A stretch of 64,000 bases of DNA from Cohaesibacter celericrescens (GTDB lineage: Bacteria; Pseudomonadota; Alphaproteobacteria; Rhizobiales; Cohaesibacteraceae): positions 26,325 through 90,324 of the forward strand of contig NZ_PKUQ01000012.1 of NCBI RefSeq assembly GCF_002866925.1, given 5' to 3'. Numbering within the stretch: position 1 is the stretch's first letter; every line of letters starts with the position of its first letter. Below, piece after piece: positions 20,026-29,133 of the stretch. The notes beneath the pieces were generated by a model, which had not been told where the DNA came from, made no database searches, and saw nothing but the letters and a program-made list of their open reading frames with translations. The translations under genes and the position numbers were made by a program.

Positions 20026-20751
20026 ATGAAACCTGGCGAATTTTATCAGCGGGATCGTTCAATGCACCCGCCTGCTTACACCAAGGACTATAAAACCAGC
20101 GTCGCACGCTCACCTAATTATGCGCTGATAAGTCTTCAGAACTCGGCCTCCGAGATCACAGGTCCGACCTTTGGGCATAATGACATCGACCCGATGGACA
20201 AAGACCTGATCCACAATTATGCCTCCAATGGCGCGTGTGCGATCGGTGAGCGGATCATTGTTCACGGTCGCGTGCTGGATGAAAATGGCAATCCTGTTCC
20301 CAAGACACTGGTTGAAATCTGGCAAGCCAATGCCGGTGGCCGCTATCGCCACAAGAAAGATACCTATCTGGCCCCGATTGATCCCAATTTTGGTGGCTGT
20401 GGTCGCACATTGACCGATGAGAATGGCTATTATTACTTCCGCACGGTCAAACCCGGAGCCTATCCGTGGCGCAACTGGGTGAACAATTGGCGTCCGGCGC
20501 ATATTCATCTTTCTGTGTTTGGGACAGCCTTTGCACAACGCCTGATTACCCAGATGTATTTTGAAGGCGACCCACTGATCAAAACATGTCCGATCCTCAA
20601 CAGCATTCCGGACGCTGATGCCGTTGAACAGCTCATCGCGCTGGTAGATATGAATGCCACCATTCCACTGGATTCCATCGCCTACAAATTCGACATCATC
20701 TTACGTGGACGACGCTCTACTTTGTTTGAGAACCGGTTGGAAGGGAACTAG
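20026..20751 (+). CDS. pcaH: Protocatechuate 3,4-dioxygenase beta subunit
   Basis: Iron-carrying subunit of the intradiol dioxygenase that cleaves protocatechuate to beta-carboxy-cis,cis-muconate. The four ferric-iron ligands are visible: Y107 (GRYRH), Y146 (GAYPWRNW), H159 and H161 (PAHIHLS). I take the ATG at 20026, six bases after a GGGAGGA ribosome site, giving 241 aa. It is followed by the alpha subunit gene three bases after its stop. Confidence 0.97.
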   Translation: MKPGEFYQRDRSMHPPAYTKDYKTSVARSPNYALISLQNSASEITGPTFGHNDIDPMDKDLIHNYASNGACAIGERIIVHGRVLDENGNPVPKTLVEIWQANAGGRYRHKKDTYLAPIDPNFGGCGRTLTDENGYYYFRTVKPGAYPWRNWVNNWRPAHIHLSVFGTAFAQRLITQMYFEGDPLIKTCPILNSIPDADAVEQLIALVDMNATIPLDSIAYKFDIILRGRRSTLFENRLEGN

Positions 20752-20754
20752 ATC

Positions 20755-21375
20755 ATGGCTCAGGAATTGCCCTATTTGAGAGAAACTGCATCCCAGACGG
20801 CAGGCCCTTACGTTCATATTGGTCTTGCTCCAGGGGCTGCTGGATTTGATATCTATGAAAAGGAACTGGGTTGGGACATTGCCGGACCAAACGCCAAGGG
20901 CGAGCGCATTCGCGTTGAGGGGTTGGTGATTGACGGCATCGGATCGCCTGTGAAAGACGTCATGCTGGAAGCATGGCAGGCCAACAGCGCCGGCGTTTAT
21001 GCGCACCCCGAGCATGCAGGCGAAGTGGAAGAAGGGTTTCGTGGCTGGGGCCGCGTGATCACCGATTTTGACACTGGTGAATGGGGTTTTGACACCATCA
21101 AACCAGGCGCTGTGATGGGACGCGATGGCAGAATGATGGCACCGCATATCAATCTCTGGATTGTTGCACGCGGCATCAATATTGGTCTCAACACGCGGCT
21201 GTATTTCTCGGATGAAGAGACAGCCAATGCGTCCGATCCAGTGATCAACATCGTCGAATGGGAAAAACGGCGTCAAACCTTGATAGCCAAGCGCCAAGTG
21301 CGCGATGGGCAAATCGTCTATCGCTTTGATATCTGCTTACAGGGCGATAACGAGACCGTGTTTTTCGACATCTGA
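20755..21375 (+). CDS. pcaG: Protocatechuate 3,4-dioxygenase alpha subunit
   Basis: Partner subunit of PcaH, 206 aa, sharing the beta-sandwich fold but lacking the iron ligand set. N-terminus ETASQTAGPYVHIGLAPG and the NLWIVARGINIGLNTRLYF region are typical of PcaG. It closes the plus-strand operon. A hairpin at 21402-21444 separates it from convergent pcaB. Confidence 0.96.
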   Translation: MAQELPYLRETASQTAGPYVHIGLAPGAAGFDIYEKELGWDIAGPNAKGERIRVEGLVIDGIGSPVKDVMLEAWQANSAGVYAHPEHAGEVEEGFRGWGRVITDFDTGEWGFDTIKPGAVMGRDGRMMAPHINLWIVARGINIGLNTRLYFSDEETANASDPVINIVEWEKRRQTLIAKRQVRDGQIVYRFDICLQGDNETVFFDI

Positions 21376-21401
21376 TACAGACCATTCTTCCCGTCTGAAT
21401 A

Positions 21402-21444
21402 AAGCCTGATGATGAAGCCAAAAGATGGTTTGATCGTCAGGCTT
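21402..21444. terminator. Bidirectional terminator between pcaG and pcaB
   Basis: Inverted repeat with arms starting AAGCCTGATGAT and ending ATCGTCAGGCTT, one G-U pair, loop of about 16 bases. It has TTT on the plus side and AAA ahead on the other strand. Its position between convergent stop codons fits termination in both directions. Confidence 0.6.
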
Positions 21445-21451
21445 TACACAC

Positions 21452-22519
21452 TCAGCCATTGCCTATGCCGATGGTTTCAATCTGGTCGATCAGGGCATCG
21501 GCATGCAGCAGGGCTTTGCCGGTTGTTTCCACCATCAACGACAGGATCATCCATTCCAACGTCCACGCCATACCCGAACGCTCCTGTTCATGCACCATCG
21601 CATGATGGAGGCCAGACACCTGCACAGCATTAAAACGGGCAAAGGACACCAGCGTTTCGGCCAGAACCGGATTTTGTTTATGAGGCATGGCCGAACTGGA
21701 GCCACTGCCACTGAGCTGGATCTCTTCAACACCTTGCTGAGCCATCAGGCAAATATCCATGCCCATTTTGCCCAGACTACCGGTGATTTGTGAGAGAAAG
21801 TCACCATAGGCCACCACAGGGCTGCGCATTGTGTGCCACGCTTTGATCGGGTTTTCGAGGCCAAATCTGTCTGCTATTTGCTCTGCGACATCATTGGCTT
21901 TGTCACCCAAGGCATGACGGGTTCCGACGGCGCCACCGAACTGCAATTGCTCGACTTTTGTGCGCAGCGGCCCCAAATCTTCGATATGATTGACCAGTGG
22001 CGTAAGCCAGGTGTAAATCCGGTCAGCCACCATAATGGGCAAGGCAGCCTGCATGCGCGTTCGGCCCATCATCGGTTTGCTGCCAAACTCTTCATAGCGC
22101 ATCAATATTTTTTCGGCCAAAATGCCCATGCGTTCGACCAAAATCGCGCTGACATCGCGCAAGGTGAGCACCAAGGCAGTATCGAGTAAATCCTGACTGG
22201 TGGCGCCCATATGCACAGCCGGCATAAGCTCGGCACCGACATGCTTCTTTAGCAAACGCACAAATTCGGGAACCGGCACACCATCGGCCAAGCTTCCCTG
22301 CCCCAAGGCTTCAGCAGCAGGACTGAAATCTGCCATTTTATCGAGGGCCTGCTCGGCAACGTCCTTTGTCACCAGACCATGATCTCCCAAAGCCTCGGTC
22401 AGAGCCATTTCAAAGGCCAGACAATGCTCAATGGTTTTCTCCGCACTAAAAAGCCGAGAGATTTGGGTGTCTTCAAACAGCGGAGCAAAGCAGGCGTTGT
22501 CAGCAATAAACGAGGACAT
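21452..22519 (-). CDS. pcaB: 3-carboxy-cis,cis-muconate cycloisomerase
   Basis: Member of the fumarase/aspartase superfamily, 355 aa, that lactonises beta-carboxymuconate to gamma-carboxymuconolactone. The superfamily signature GSSSAMPHKQNPV is present. It completes the PcaHG-PcaB-PcaC-PcaD sequence. In many alphaproteobacteria pcaB is the last gene of pcaDCHGB; here it is on the opposite strand and converges with pcaG, so it must have its own promoter near 22520-22620. Length is at the short end of the family, with C-terminus MVETTGKALLHADALIDQIE intact. Confidence 0.94.
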   Translation of the reverse strand: MSSFIADNACFAPLFEDTQISRLFSAEKTIEHCLAFEMALTEALGDHGLVTKDVAEQALDKMADFSPAAEALGQGSLADGVPVPEFVRLLKKHVGAELMPAVHMGATSQDLLDTALVLTLRDVSAILVERMGILAEKILMRYEEFGSKPMMGRTRMQAALPIMVADRIYTWLTPLVNHIEDLGPLRTKVEQLQFGGAVGTRHALGDKANDVAEQIADRFGLENPIKAWHTMRSPVVAYGDFLSQITGSLGKMGMDICLMAQQGVEEIQLSGSGSSSAMPHKQNPVLAETLVSFARFNAVQVSGLHHAMVHEQERSGMAWTLEWMILSLMVETTGKALLHADALIDQIETIGIGNG

Positions 22520-22628
22520 TGTATTTCAGATTCCTTATCGTCTGGGTTCCAGCCGACAATAGTGAGGATTGCAGTGGCAGGCGACCCCCTTCCTGCATTT
22601 ATGACCAAAGTTGATGAATCATGAGTCA

Positions 22629-22651
22629 CCACTCATATGGCGCATGAGTGG
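22629..22651. promoter_or_regulatory. Short palindrome in the pcaB-pirin divergent spacer
   Basis: Inverted repeat CCACTCAT / ATGAGTGG with a 7-base spacer, and a third ATGAGT copy just before it at 22621. It lies between the divergent pcaB and pirin genes and may be an operator for either. No T run follows, so a terminator is unlikely. Confidence 0.4.
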
Positions 22652-22810
22652 GGTATCTCTTCCTATCCGGCCACGTTGAATTACTTATGTTACCATGAAG
22701 AAACGAGCCGCTGTCCGCCAGACCAACTTGGCTGGAAGCGATTGCTCCAACAGTCACAACGCACAGCGTTGCCCGCAGCCTAGACCACTGCGACAAAATG
22801 GAGAGATCAC

Positions 22811-23722
22811 ATGTCTATCAGACCCGTCGTTTCCACCAGTCAGGCCGTACCCACGATGGAAGGCGCTGGCGTTAAGCTGCACCGCGCGTTTGGATTTCAC
22901 GATCCGGCCATGGCAGATCCCTATTTGTTGTTTGATGACTTTCGCAATGAAAATCCACAAGACTTCTTACAGGGGTTTCCTTGGCATCCCCATCGCGGCA
23001 TCGAGACCATCACCTATGTGCTGAATGGCACCGTGGAACATGGGGACAGTTTGGGAAACCATGGCACGCTGGGCGCGGGGGATGTGCAATGGATGACAGC
23101 GGGATCCGGCATCATGCATCAGGAAATGCCCAAAGGAAACAAACAGGGCCAGATGCACGGTTTTCAGCTGTGGGCCAATCTGCCCGCCAGCCTGAAAATG
23201 ACCGCTCCGCGCTATCAGGATGTACAGGGCAAGGAAATTCCACAGATCATCGATGACGATGGTACTAGCGTAAAAGTCGTCATTGGTGAGTTTTGGGGCA
23301 AAAAGGGCCCCGTGGATGGCATCGCGGCTGACCCATTGTATCTGGATATTTTTGTGCCCGCCGGTGTGCGCAAACGCTTCCAGATCGACACCTATCGCAA
23401 TGCTTTTGCCTATGTCTTTGAAGGGGCTGGTAGCTTCGACAATTCCTCAAAACCATGGGGTGTGTTGCTGGAAAAAGAAGTCGGCGGCGAAGAAGTGAAT
23501 ATTCGCGACATGTCCGGCAATCGTACGCTGGTCAATTTTGGCACCGGAGATGAAGTCGAAGTGGTGGCTGGACCCGAAGGGGTGCGTTTCTTGCTGGTTT
23601 CCGGCGCTCCCTTGCAAGAGCCTGTGGCTTGGCATGGTCCGATCGTGATGAACACCAAGGCCGAAATTCAGCAGGCCATTAAAGAGCTGCGCAACGGCAC
23701 CTTTATCAAACCAGCGCACTGA
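22811..23722 (+). CDS. Pirin family protein
   Basis: Bicupin protein (303 aa) with metal-binding histidines in the N-terminal cupin (PWHPHRGIET and SGIMHQEMP) and a C-terminal pirin domain. Bacterial pirins include flavonoid (quercetin) dioxygenases and proteins binding metabolic enzymes; function here is unknown. A GGAGA ribosome site precedes the ATG. It lies divergent from pcaB and upstream of a GST, so an oxidative or aromatic-related role is possible but not shown. Confidence 0.9.
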   Translation: MSIRPVVSTSQAVPTMEGAGVKLHRAFGFHDPAMADPYLLFDDFRNENPQDFLQGFPWHPHRGIETITYVLNGTVEHGDSLGNHGTLGAGDVQWMTAGSGIMHQEMPKGNKQGQMHGFQLWANLPASLKMTAPRYQDVQGKEIPQIIDDDGTSVKVVIGEFWGKKGPVDGIAADPLYLDIFVPAGVRKRFQIDTYRNAFAYVFEGAGSFDNSSKPWGVLLEKEVGGEEVNIRDMSGNRTLVNFGTGDEVEVVAGPEGVRFLLVSGAPLQEPVAWHGPIVMNTKAEIQQAIKELRNGTFIKPAH

Positions 23723-23749
23723 AGCGTTTTTTCTCGATTTCAATCTCTT

Positions 23750-23773
23750 GGAAGGGGCATGGTGCCCCCTTCC
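23750..23773 (+). terminator. Hairpin after pirin gene
   Basis: Stem GGAAGGGGCA against TGCCCCCTTCC (one bulge) with a three-base loop, followed by a weak CTCTTT run. It may terminate the pirin message before the GST gene. Confidence 0.45.
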
Positions 23774-23805
23774 CTCTTTGATCGAGCTGTTGGAAGGATA
23801 TTCAA

Positions 23806-24786
23806 ATGGGACTACTCGTTGACGGCCAATGGCAAGACCAATGGTATGACACCAAATCATCAGGCGGACGCTTTGTTCGCAAAGATGCCGCCTTTCGCAG
23901 CTGGATAACGGCTGATGGTTCTGCGGGCCCCAGCGGATCAGGCGGTTTCAAGGCCGAGCCGGGCCGCTATCATCTCTACGTGTCCTATGCTTGCCCTTGG
24001 GCCCATCGCACGTTGATTTTTCGCGCGCTGAAAGGGCTGGAGAAATTTATCACTGTGTCGGTGGTCAACTCCTATATGGCGCAGGATGGCTGGACCTTCA
24101 CCCCAGAAGAAGGCGTTATCCCCGACCCACTGTTTGGCGCAGACTTTATGCATCAGATCTACACCAAGGCCGATGCAGACTACACAGGGCGGGTCACCGT
24201 TCCGGTATTGTGGGACAAAAAGACCGGTACCATCGTGTCCAACGAATCCTCTGAGATCATTCGCATGTTCAACACAGCGTTCAATGGCTTGGGGGCCAAG
24301 GCTGGTGACTATTACCCTGCCGAGCACAGAGAAGAAATCAACGCCATCAATGAACGCGTGTATCACACGGTCAACAACGGGGTTTACAAGGGCGGATTTG
24401 CAACCACACAAGCAGCTTATGAAGAGGCCGTGGTGCCATTGTTCGAGACACTGGATTGGTTAGAAGAAAAGCTGTCATCCTCTCGCTACCTGCTCGACTA
24501 TGGCGCGACCGAAGCGGACTGGCGATTGTTCACCACGCTCATTCGGTTTGATCCGGTCTATGTGGGGCATTTCAAGTGCAATATTCGCACCATTGGATCC
24601 TACTCTAACCTGTCTCACTATGTGCGTGATCTGTATCAGCAGCCCGGTGTTGCGAAAACCGTCAATATGGCGCACATCAAGAACCATTATTACGCCAGCC
24701 ACGACACCATCAACCCGACACGCATTGTACCGTTGGGGCCGGATATTGATTTTTCTGCGCCGCACAACAGAGGCCAAATGGACTGA
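23806..24786 (+). CDS. Glutathionyl-hydroquinone reductase (Xi/omega-type GST)
   Basis: Glutathione transferase of 326 aa with the catalytic cysteine C63 in YACPWAHR and the long N-terminal extension typical of S-glutathionyl-hydroquinone reductases (YqjG/PcpF family). These reduce glutathionyl-hydroquinones formed from quinones, a plausible protective role beside aromatic catabolism. C-terminal helical domain is complete. GGAAGGA precedes the ATG. It converges with a dehydrogenase gene across a terminator. Confidence 0.9.
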   Translation: MGLLVDGQWQDQWYDTKSSGGRFVRKDAAFRSWITADGSAGPSGSGGFKAEPGRYHLYVSYACPWAHRTLIFRALKGLEKFITVSVVNSYMAQDGWTFTPEEGVIPDPLFGADFMHQIYTKADADYTGRVTVPVLWDKKTGTIVSNESSEIIRMFNTAFNGLGAKAGDYYPAEHREEINAINERVYHTVNNGVYKGGFATTQAAYEEAVVPLFETLDWLEEKLSSSRYLLDYGATEADWRLFTTLIRFDPVYVGHFKCNIRTIGSYSNLSHYVRDLYQQPGVAKTVNMAHIKNHYYASHDTINPTRIVPLGPDIDFSAPHNRGQMD

Positions 24787-24801
24787 GGTCCATCACCGAC
24801 A

Positions 24802-24828
24802 AAGCCCGATCCATCTCTGGTCGGGCTT
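24802..24828. terminator. Bidirectional terminator after GST gene
   Basis: Perfect 8-base stem AAGCCCGA / TCGGGCTT with an 11-base loop, between two convergent stop codons. Confidence 0.65.
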
Positions 24829-24840
24829 ATTGCTGTGCTT

Positions 24841-25701
24841 CTACTGGCTTGCTTGCAAATGACTATAGATGGCGCAGACATCTTGTTCGATAAATCCGCT
24901 TTGCATCGCGGCGGTGAGCAATGCCAATAGGTCTGACGACTGGGGCAATGTGAGGCCCTTTGCATTGGCCTCATCAATCGCAAGGCCAACATCTTTGCCC
25001 AATTGATGCATGGGTGAGACGGGAGTAAAATCCTGATCGGCGATGGCGCCGCCTTTGGCTGCCACCATCGGGCAGGCTATGGCGCCATTGTTGGCGACCG
25101 CCATAAAATCATACAAATCAAGCCCTGCCGCATTGGCAAAGACCATGGCCTCAGACAATCCCCCCAGCACATTACCGAGCAACATCTGTATGGCCAGCTT
25201 CATGCGGGTGCCAGATCCAACTGGACCGCAATGCACGGTCTTTTTGCCCATTGCATCAAACAGATCTGTAGCTTCCTCCATCGAGCCTTTGTCGCCACCG
25301 ACCATGAACACCAGCTCACCTGCGGTTGCTGGCCCCACGGAACCAGAAACCGGGGCATCCAGAAAGACCCCGCCCGCTGTCTCGATATAGGCATTTGCGG
25401 CTAAGGTGGCTTGTGGGGAGACCGTGCTGGTGTTGATGATGGTCTTGCCAGTTAAATCAGATTTGGCCAGTTTTTCCGCTATCGCCAACAGAGCCTCGGG
25501 GCCATAAACCATAATGACGATGTGGCTCACCCCTGACGCCAAGGACACCAGATCGGGGCAAAGTGTTGCGCCCTCATCGACCAGTGTTTGTGCTTTGTCT
25601 GGAGAACGGTTCCAGACAGACAGGGCCATGCCAGCCTTTGCAAGGTTGCGTGCCATAGGCACACCCATGATGCCCAAACCGATCATTGCTACATTTTTCA
25701 T
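24841..25701 (-). CDS. NAD(P)-dependent beta-hydroxyacid dehydrogenase (3-hydroxyisobutyrate dehydrogenase family)
   Basis: Two-domain oxidoreductase of 286 aa with the Rossmann loop GLGIMG at residues 8-13, substrate loop DAPVSGS and catalytic K168 (TRMKLAIQ). Members reduce or oxidise short beta-hydroxyacids such as tartronate semialdehyde or 3-hydroxyisobutyrate. I take the ATG at 25701, preceded by GGGGAAG, rather than an upstream start at 25722. It follows the DeoR gene by about 120 bases on the same strand and may be the last gene of the sugar operon, or separate. Confidence 0.83.
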   Translation of the reverse strand: MKNVAMIGLGIMGVPMARNLAKAGMALSVWNRSPDKAQTLVDEGATLCPDLVSLASGVSHIVIMVYGPEALLAIAEKLAKSDLTGKTIINTSTVSPQATLAANAYIETAGGVFLDAPVSGSVGPATAGELVFMVGGDKGSMEEATDLFDAMGKKTVHCGPVGSGTRMKLAIQMLLGNVLGGLSEAMVFANAAGLDLYDFMAVANNGAIACPMVAAKGGAIADQDFTPVSPMHQLGKDVGLAIDEANAKGLTLPQSSDLLALLTAAMQSGFIEQDVCAIYSHLQASQ

Positions 25702-25820
25702 CGCACTTCCCCGCCCAGACACATGTGGATGCCAAATCTGCTGTCCGCATAGTCAGGCGGCAGCTGCCCTTGTGCTTGCACAAAGGTGGCATTTTGATAC
25801 CAGATTAAAGCAATTGCGGA

Positions 25821-26606
25821 TCAGTCTGCAATGATGACTTCGATGCCACGGTCTTCGAAACGCTTTTTATCGGCGTCTGACAGACCGGAATCGATGATCA
25901 GGCTATGGACAAGCTCAATCCCGCCCAAGGACGCGAAGGACACTTCGCCGAGTTTGCTGGAGTCAGCGACCAGATAGATATGGGCTGCAGAATTGATCAT
26001 CGCAGATTTGACATGCAAATCATTAAAGCCCGGATAGGTTAGGCCAGCCTCAAAGGAAAGCCCTCCCACGGCCAAGAACAGTTTCTGGGCAAACATATTC
26101 TCAAAGAAAGCCCCCGCCTTTTCGCCAGAGAGCGATAGGGTTGGTGCTTTGAATTCACCGCCGGTGACATGAATTGAATGGGATGGCTCCTGTCCCATGA
26201 TAAACACAATATTCAACGCATTGGTCATCACTTTTAGCCGGCGCTTTTCGCCCAAGTGATTGGCTATCATGGTTGTTGTTGAGCCGGCATCGAGGATGAT
26301 GGTATCACCATCCTCGATCAGTTCAGCAGCTTTGCGCCCAATGGCTTCTTTCTTGTCCAAGTGGTCAAGATGATGCAAGGCCAGCTGTTGAACCTGTTTC
26401 GGCATGGATTTGGAGAAAGCACCGCCATGCTCGCGAACGATATGGCCTTCTGCTTCTAGTTTCTCCAAATCCTGTCGTATGGTTGGTTCAGAAACATGAA
26501 ACATCTCGCTCAATTTGGCGACACGCGCACTGCCTTCTTCCATCAAAAGATCGAGGATTTTTTTGCGCCGAGTTTCGCCGAGCAGAGGCTTCTTATCTTG
26601 TTTCAT
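25821..26606 (-). CDS. DeoR-family sugar-locus regulator
   Basis: Transcription factor of 261 aa: N-terminal DeoR helix-turn-helix (VAKLSEMFHVSEPTIRQDLE, about residues 25-45) and C-terminal DeoRC sugar-phosphate sensor domain with the typical DAGSTTT motif near 100. It begins five bases after the isomerase-like gene stop, in the same operon, so it probably represses the locus until a phosphorylated sugar accumulates. Candidate operators are the TTTCG repeats at 32486-32633. Confidence 0.9.
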   Translation of the reverse strand: MKQDKKPLLGETRRKKILDLLMEEGSARVAKLSEMFHVSEPTIRQDLEKLEAEGHIVREHGGAFSKSMPKQVQQLALHHLDHLDKKEAIGRKAAELIEDGDTIILDAGSTTTMIANHLGEKRRLKVMTNALNIVFIMGQEPSHSIHVTGGEFKAPTLSLSGEKAGAFFENMFAQKLFLAVGGLSFEAGLTYPGFNDLHVKSAMINSAAHIYLVADSSKLGEVSFASLGGIELVHSLIIDSGLSDADKKRFEDRGIEVIIAD

Positions 26607-26611
26607 GCTTC

Positions 26612-28045
26612 CTATTCATCCAAGCCATGATGATACAAATCCCATTTCAAGTATTTTGAAATGGCTTCATCGACGACATTTGCAACATCACCGCGCACCA
26701 TAGCAACATGATGCTCGAATCCATTTGCGCAAATGTGTTTCAGCAGCTTACGTAGCTTAGTTACATGGCAAACTGCAATACCCCCGTCCATACCAAATGG
26801 GTCATCGGTGAATTCTCCTTTGCCGACATAGGTACGAATTGTGCCTTTGGCATCATCGGTAGACAGGCGGAAGTAGGTCATTGGGCCCGGAGCAACTTTT
26901 CCTTTGATGGCACCAAAGCATGAATCTTCTTCAAGAACAGTGCCCAAAACATCCAAATTGCCGATTTCGACTTCGCTTCCCATAAAGCTCTTTGGATAAT
27001 TGGAGCAATGAGTGCAGACGCATTTGTCCGGATCACTGGCGTAATTGTTATTCCAATCCAGCAGCCCCGATGGTGTACCGGCGGCGAGCGTCAATGCATA
27101 CATGGAAATGGCACCAGCAACATCCACTTCACATGCACTCGGCATCAGGTCTTCGCCCATCATCGACATAGTTGCGCATGTGGCGCAACCATAATTATCC
27201 TGAATGGATGTCCAGCACTGAATAGCGCTTGCGTCGCATTCATTTTCTTCCATCCAACGGTTCACGACCGTGGTAAACTTGGCTTGTCGAAGGACCTTTT
27301 CTTTGGCAATGCACGGGGCAATTTTGCCGTAGTCCTGCAATTCTTCGAGCCTTTGCTGAACCGCCGCATCGTCGTCTTTAAGACGTTGTGCTCCGAAAAT
27401 CATTTCCGACAAGTCACAAGTGACCACAGTGATGCCGCTGGCTTGCAGCAGCTTCTCACTGTATCGAACGGTCTGGAATGCGCCGGTACGAGCCCCTATC
27501 GAACCAATGCGAGCATTGGACAGGCCGCGAACAGTGCGGCAGGTGGCAGCAAAATTCTGCAGGTCATGTTTAAATTCCTGCCCATCGATATCGCTGGTGT
27601 GCGACGTGGTGTCAGTGAACGGAATGCCATATTGGTAGAAATTGTTGGTGACTGAAATCTTGCCACAAAACGCATCGCGGCGGCTGCGAACATCAACTTT
27701 TTCGACATCGTCATTGCAGGCCTGCACGAGGACAGGCACGTTGAGACCGGCACCATGGATGGTTTCGACAATGCCGATTTCATCGCCAAAGTTTGGCAAA
27801 ATAACAACTATACCGTCAATTTCTTCACGCTGTTCCTTGAACAGTTTGGCATATTTGAAGGCATCAGCGCGGGTTTCAACCGCGCCAAAAGGAGTGGCAT
27901 CGAGCGGGAGTATAACTGAGCCAAAGCCCAGTTCATCCATCAATTTCATGAGCTGCTTGCGGGCATCAATGGCCATTTCGCCATTGAAGATATTGCGTGT
28001 GCCAACAACCAGTCCTAGTGTTGTCCGTTTTTCTGTGGTCCTCAT
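26612..28045 (-). CDS. L-fucose/L-arabinose isomerase-like protein
   Basis: Protein of 477 aa resembling the L-fucose isomerase superfamily: two N-terminal alpha/beta domains and a C-terminal domain with candidate metal ligands E306 (ACEVD), D330 (LLDWNNN) and H346 (CTHCSN). It is unusually cysteine-rich around the pocket (C287, C290, C342, C344, C347). It probably isomerises an aldose to a ketose, but the sugar is unknown. I take the ATG at 28045, with AAGGGG before it in the 10-base gap after the permease gene. No characterised close relative is recognised, so function is by family only. Confidence 0.75.
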   Translation of the reverse strand: MRTTEKRTTLGLVVGTRNIFNGEMAIDARKQLMKLMDELGFGSVILPLDATPFGAVETRADAFKYAKLFKEQREEIDGIVVILPNFGDEIGIVETIHGAGLNVPVLVQACNDDVEKVDVRSRRDAFCGKISVTNNFYQYGIPFTDTTSHTSDIDGQEFKHDLQNFAATCRTVRGLSNARIGSIGARTGAFQTVRYSEKLLQASGITVVTCDLSEMIFGAQRLKDDDAAVQQRLEELQDYGKIAPCIAKEKVLRQAKFTTVVNRWMEENECDASAIQCWTSIQDNYGCATCATMSMMGEDLMPSACEVDVAGAISMYALTLAAGTPSGLLDWNNNYASDPDKCVCTHCSNYPKSFMGSEVEIGNLDVLGTVLEEDSCFGAIKGKVAPGPMTYFRLSTDDAKGTIRTYVGKGEFTDDPFGMDGGIAVCHVTKLRKLLKHICANGFEHHVAMVRGDVANVVDEAISKYLKWDLYHHGLDE

Positions 28046-28055
28046 AGCGGGCCCC

Positions 28056-29120
28056 TTACTGTTCCTGATTTTGCTGCAAGGCAGCTTTACGCTGCAAGTC
28101 GCGTTGAATTTGGTCGATAACAACAGCGCCGACGATCACCACGCCTTTAATGACCATTTGCCAGAAGGAGCTCACACCCATCATGACAAGTCCATCAGAC
28201 AGGATACCGATCACAAAAGCACCGATGATGGTGCCGCCAATCCGGCCACGGCCACCTGCCATGGATGTGCCACCCAAGACGGCAGCGGCAATGGCGTTCA
28301 GCTCGAACATGTTACCTGTCGCGGGATGAGATGCGACCAATTGCGAGGCTACGATCAAACCGGCAATCGCTGCACAAAAGCCGGAGAACATATAGACAAA
28401 CATTTTGGTGCGATTGACTTTAATTCCCGACAGGCGCGCAGCAACTTCGTTGCCACCAACCGCGTAAATATGCCGCCCAAGTGGGGTATGGCGCGACAGA
28501 TATGCAGCACCAAGAGCAAGGAAGGTGAGCACAACAATCGACACCGGAATGCCCGCAATGCTGCCAGCACCCAACCATGGAAAGCCGGTATTCCCCAATT
28601 CGGGAGTGCCCTCCAGATTGGGGAAGGTTTTACCGCCTGAAGACAACAAAGCCATACCACGAGCTACATACAGCATACCCAAAGTCGCGATGAAGGGGGC
28701 GACATTCAGCCTGGTTATCAAAAAACCGTTCACAGACCCGATAACAACGCCCAAAAAGAGGGTGATGATGACGATTTCTGGAATGTTAAAATAAAGCGTG
28801 TATCCGAGAAAGTCGAGCGGCAAACCATGCAGGATCAAGGCACCGGCAACCATGCCAGCAAGTCCAACGATGGAGCCGACGGATAGATCAATACCGCCTG
28901 TAATGATAACGAAAGTCATGCCCACGGCCAGAAAGGCGTTGATGGCCACGTGCTTGGACATGATCATCAGGTTGGCGACCGATAGGAAATTGGGCACAAG
29001 GACCGCAAAGAAGGCAATTACGACAATCAGTGCGATGAAAGTTCTCAATTTGAGCAAAAGCATGCCGATTGGGAGAGAGGATTGCTTTTTGACTTCTGGG
29101 GTAGATGCGACGGAAACCAT
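28056..29120 (-). CDS. Sugar ABC transporter permease (RbsC family)
   Basis: Membrane subunit, 354 aa, of a ribose-type ABC importer, with about nine hydrophobic segments and the family segments GGIDLSVGS and AAVLGGTSMAGGRG. I take the ATG at 29120, preceded by AAAGGGGGA and 13 bases after the ATPase stop; a longer frame upstream overlaps the ATPase gene. It works with the ATPase and binding protein of the same operon. Confidence 0.92.
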   Translation of the reverse strand: MVSVASTPEVKKQSSLPIGMLLLKLRTFIALIVVIAFFAVLVPNFLSVANLMIMSKHVAINAFLAVGMTFVIITGGIDLSVGSIVGLAGMVAGALILHGLPLDFLGYTLYFNIPEIVIITLFLGVVIGSVNGFLITRLNVAPFIATLGMLYVARGMALLSSGGKTFPNLEGTPELGNTGFPWLGAGSIAGIPVSIVVLTFLALGAAYLSRHTPLGRHIYAVGGNEVAARLSGIKVNRTKMFVYMFSGFCAAIAGLIVASQLVASHPATGNMFELNAIAAAVLGGTSMAGGRGRIGGTIIGAFVIGILSDGLVMMGVSSFWQMVIKGVVIVGAVVIDQIQRDLQRKAALQQNQEQ

Positions 29121-29133
29121 TGGAATCCCCCTT

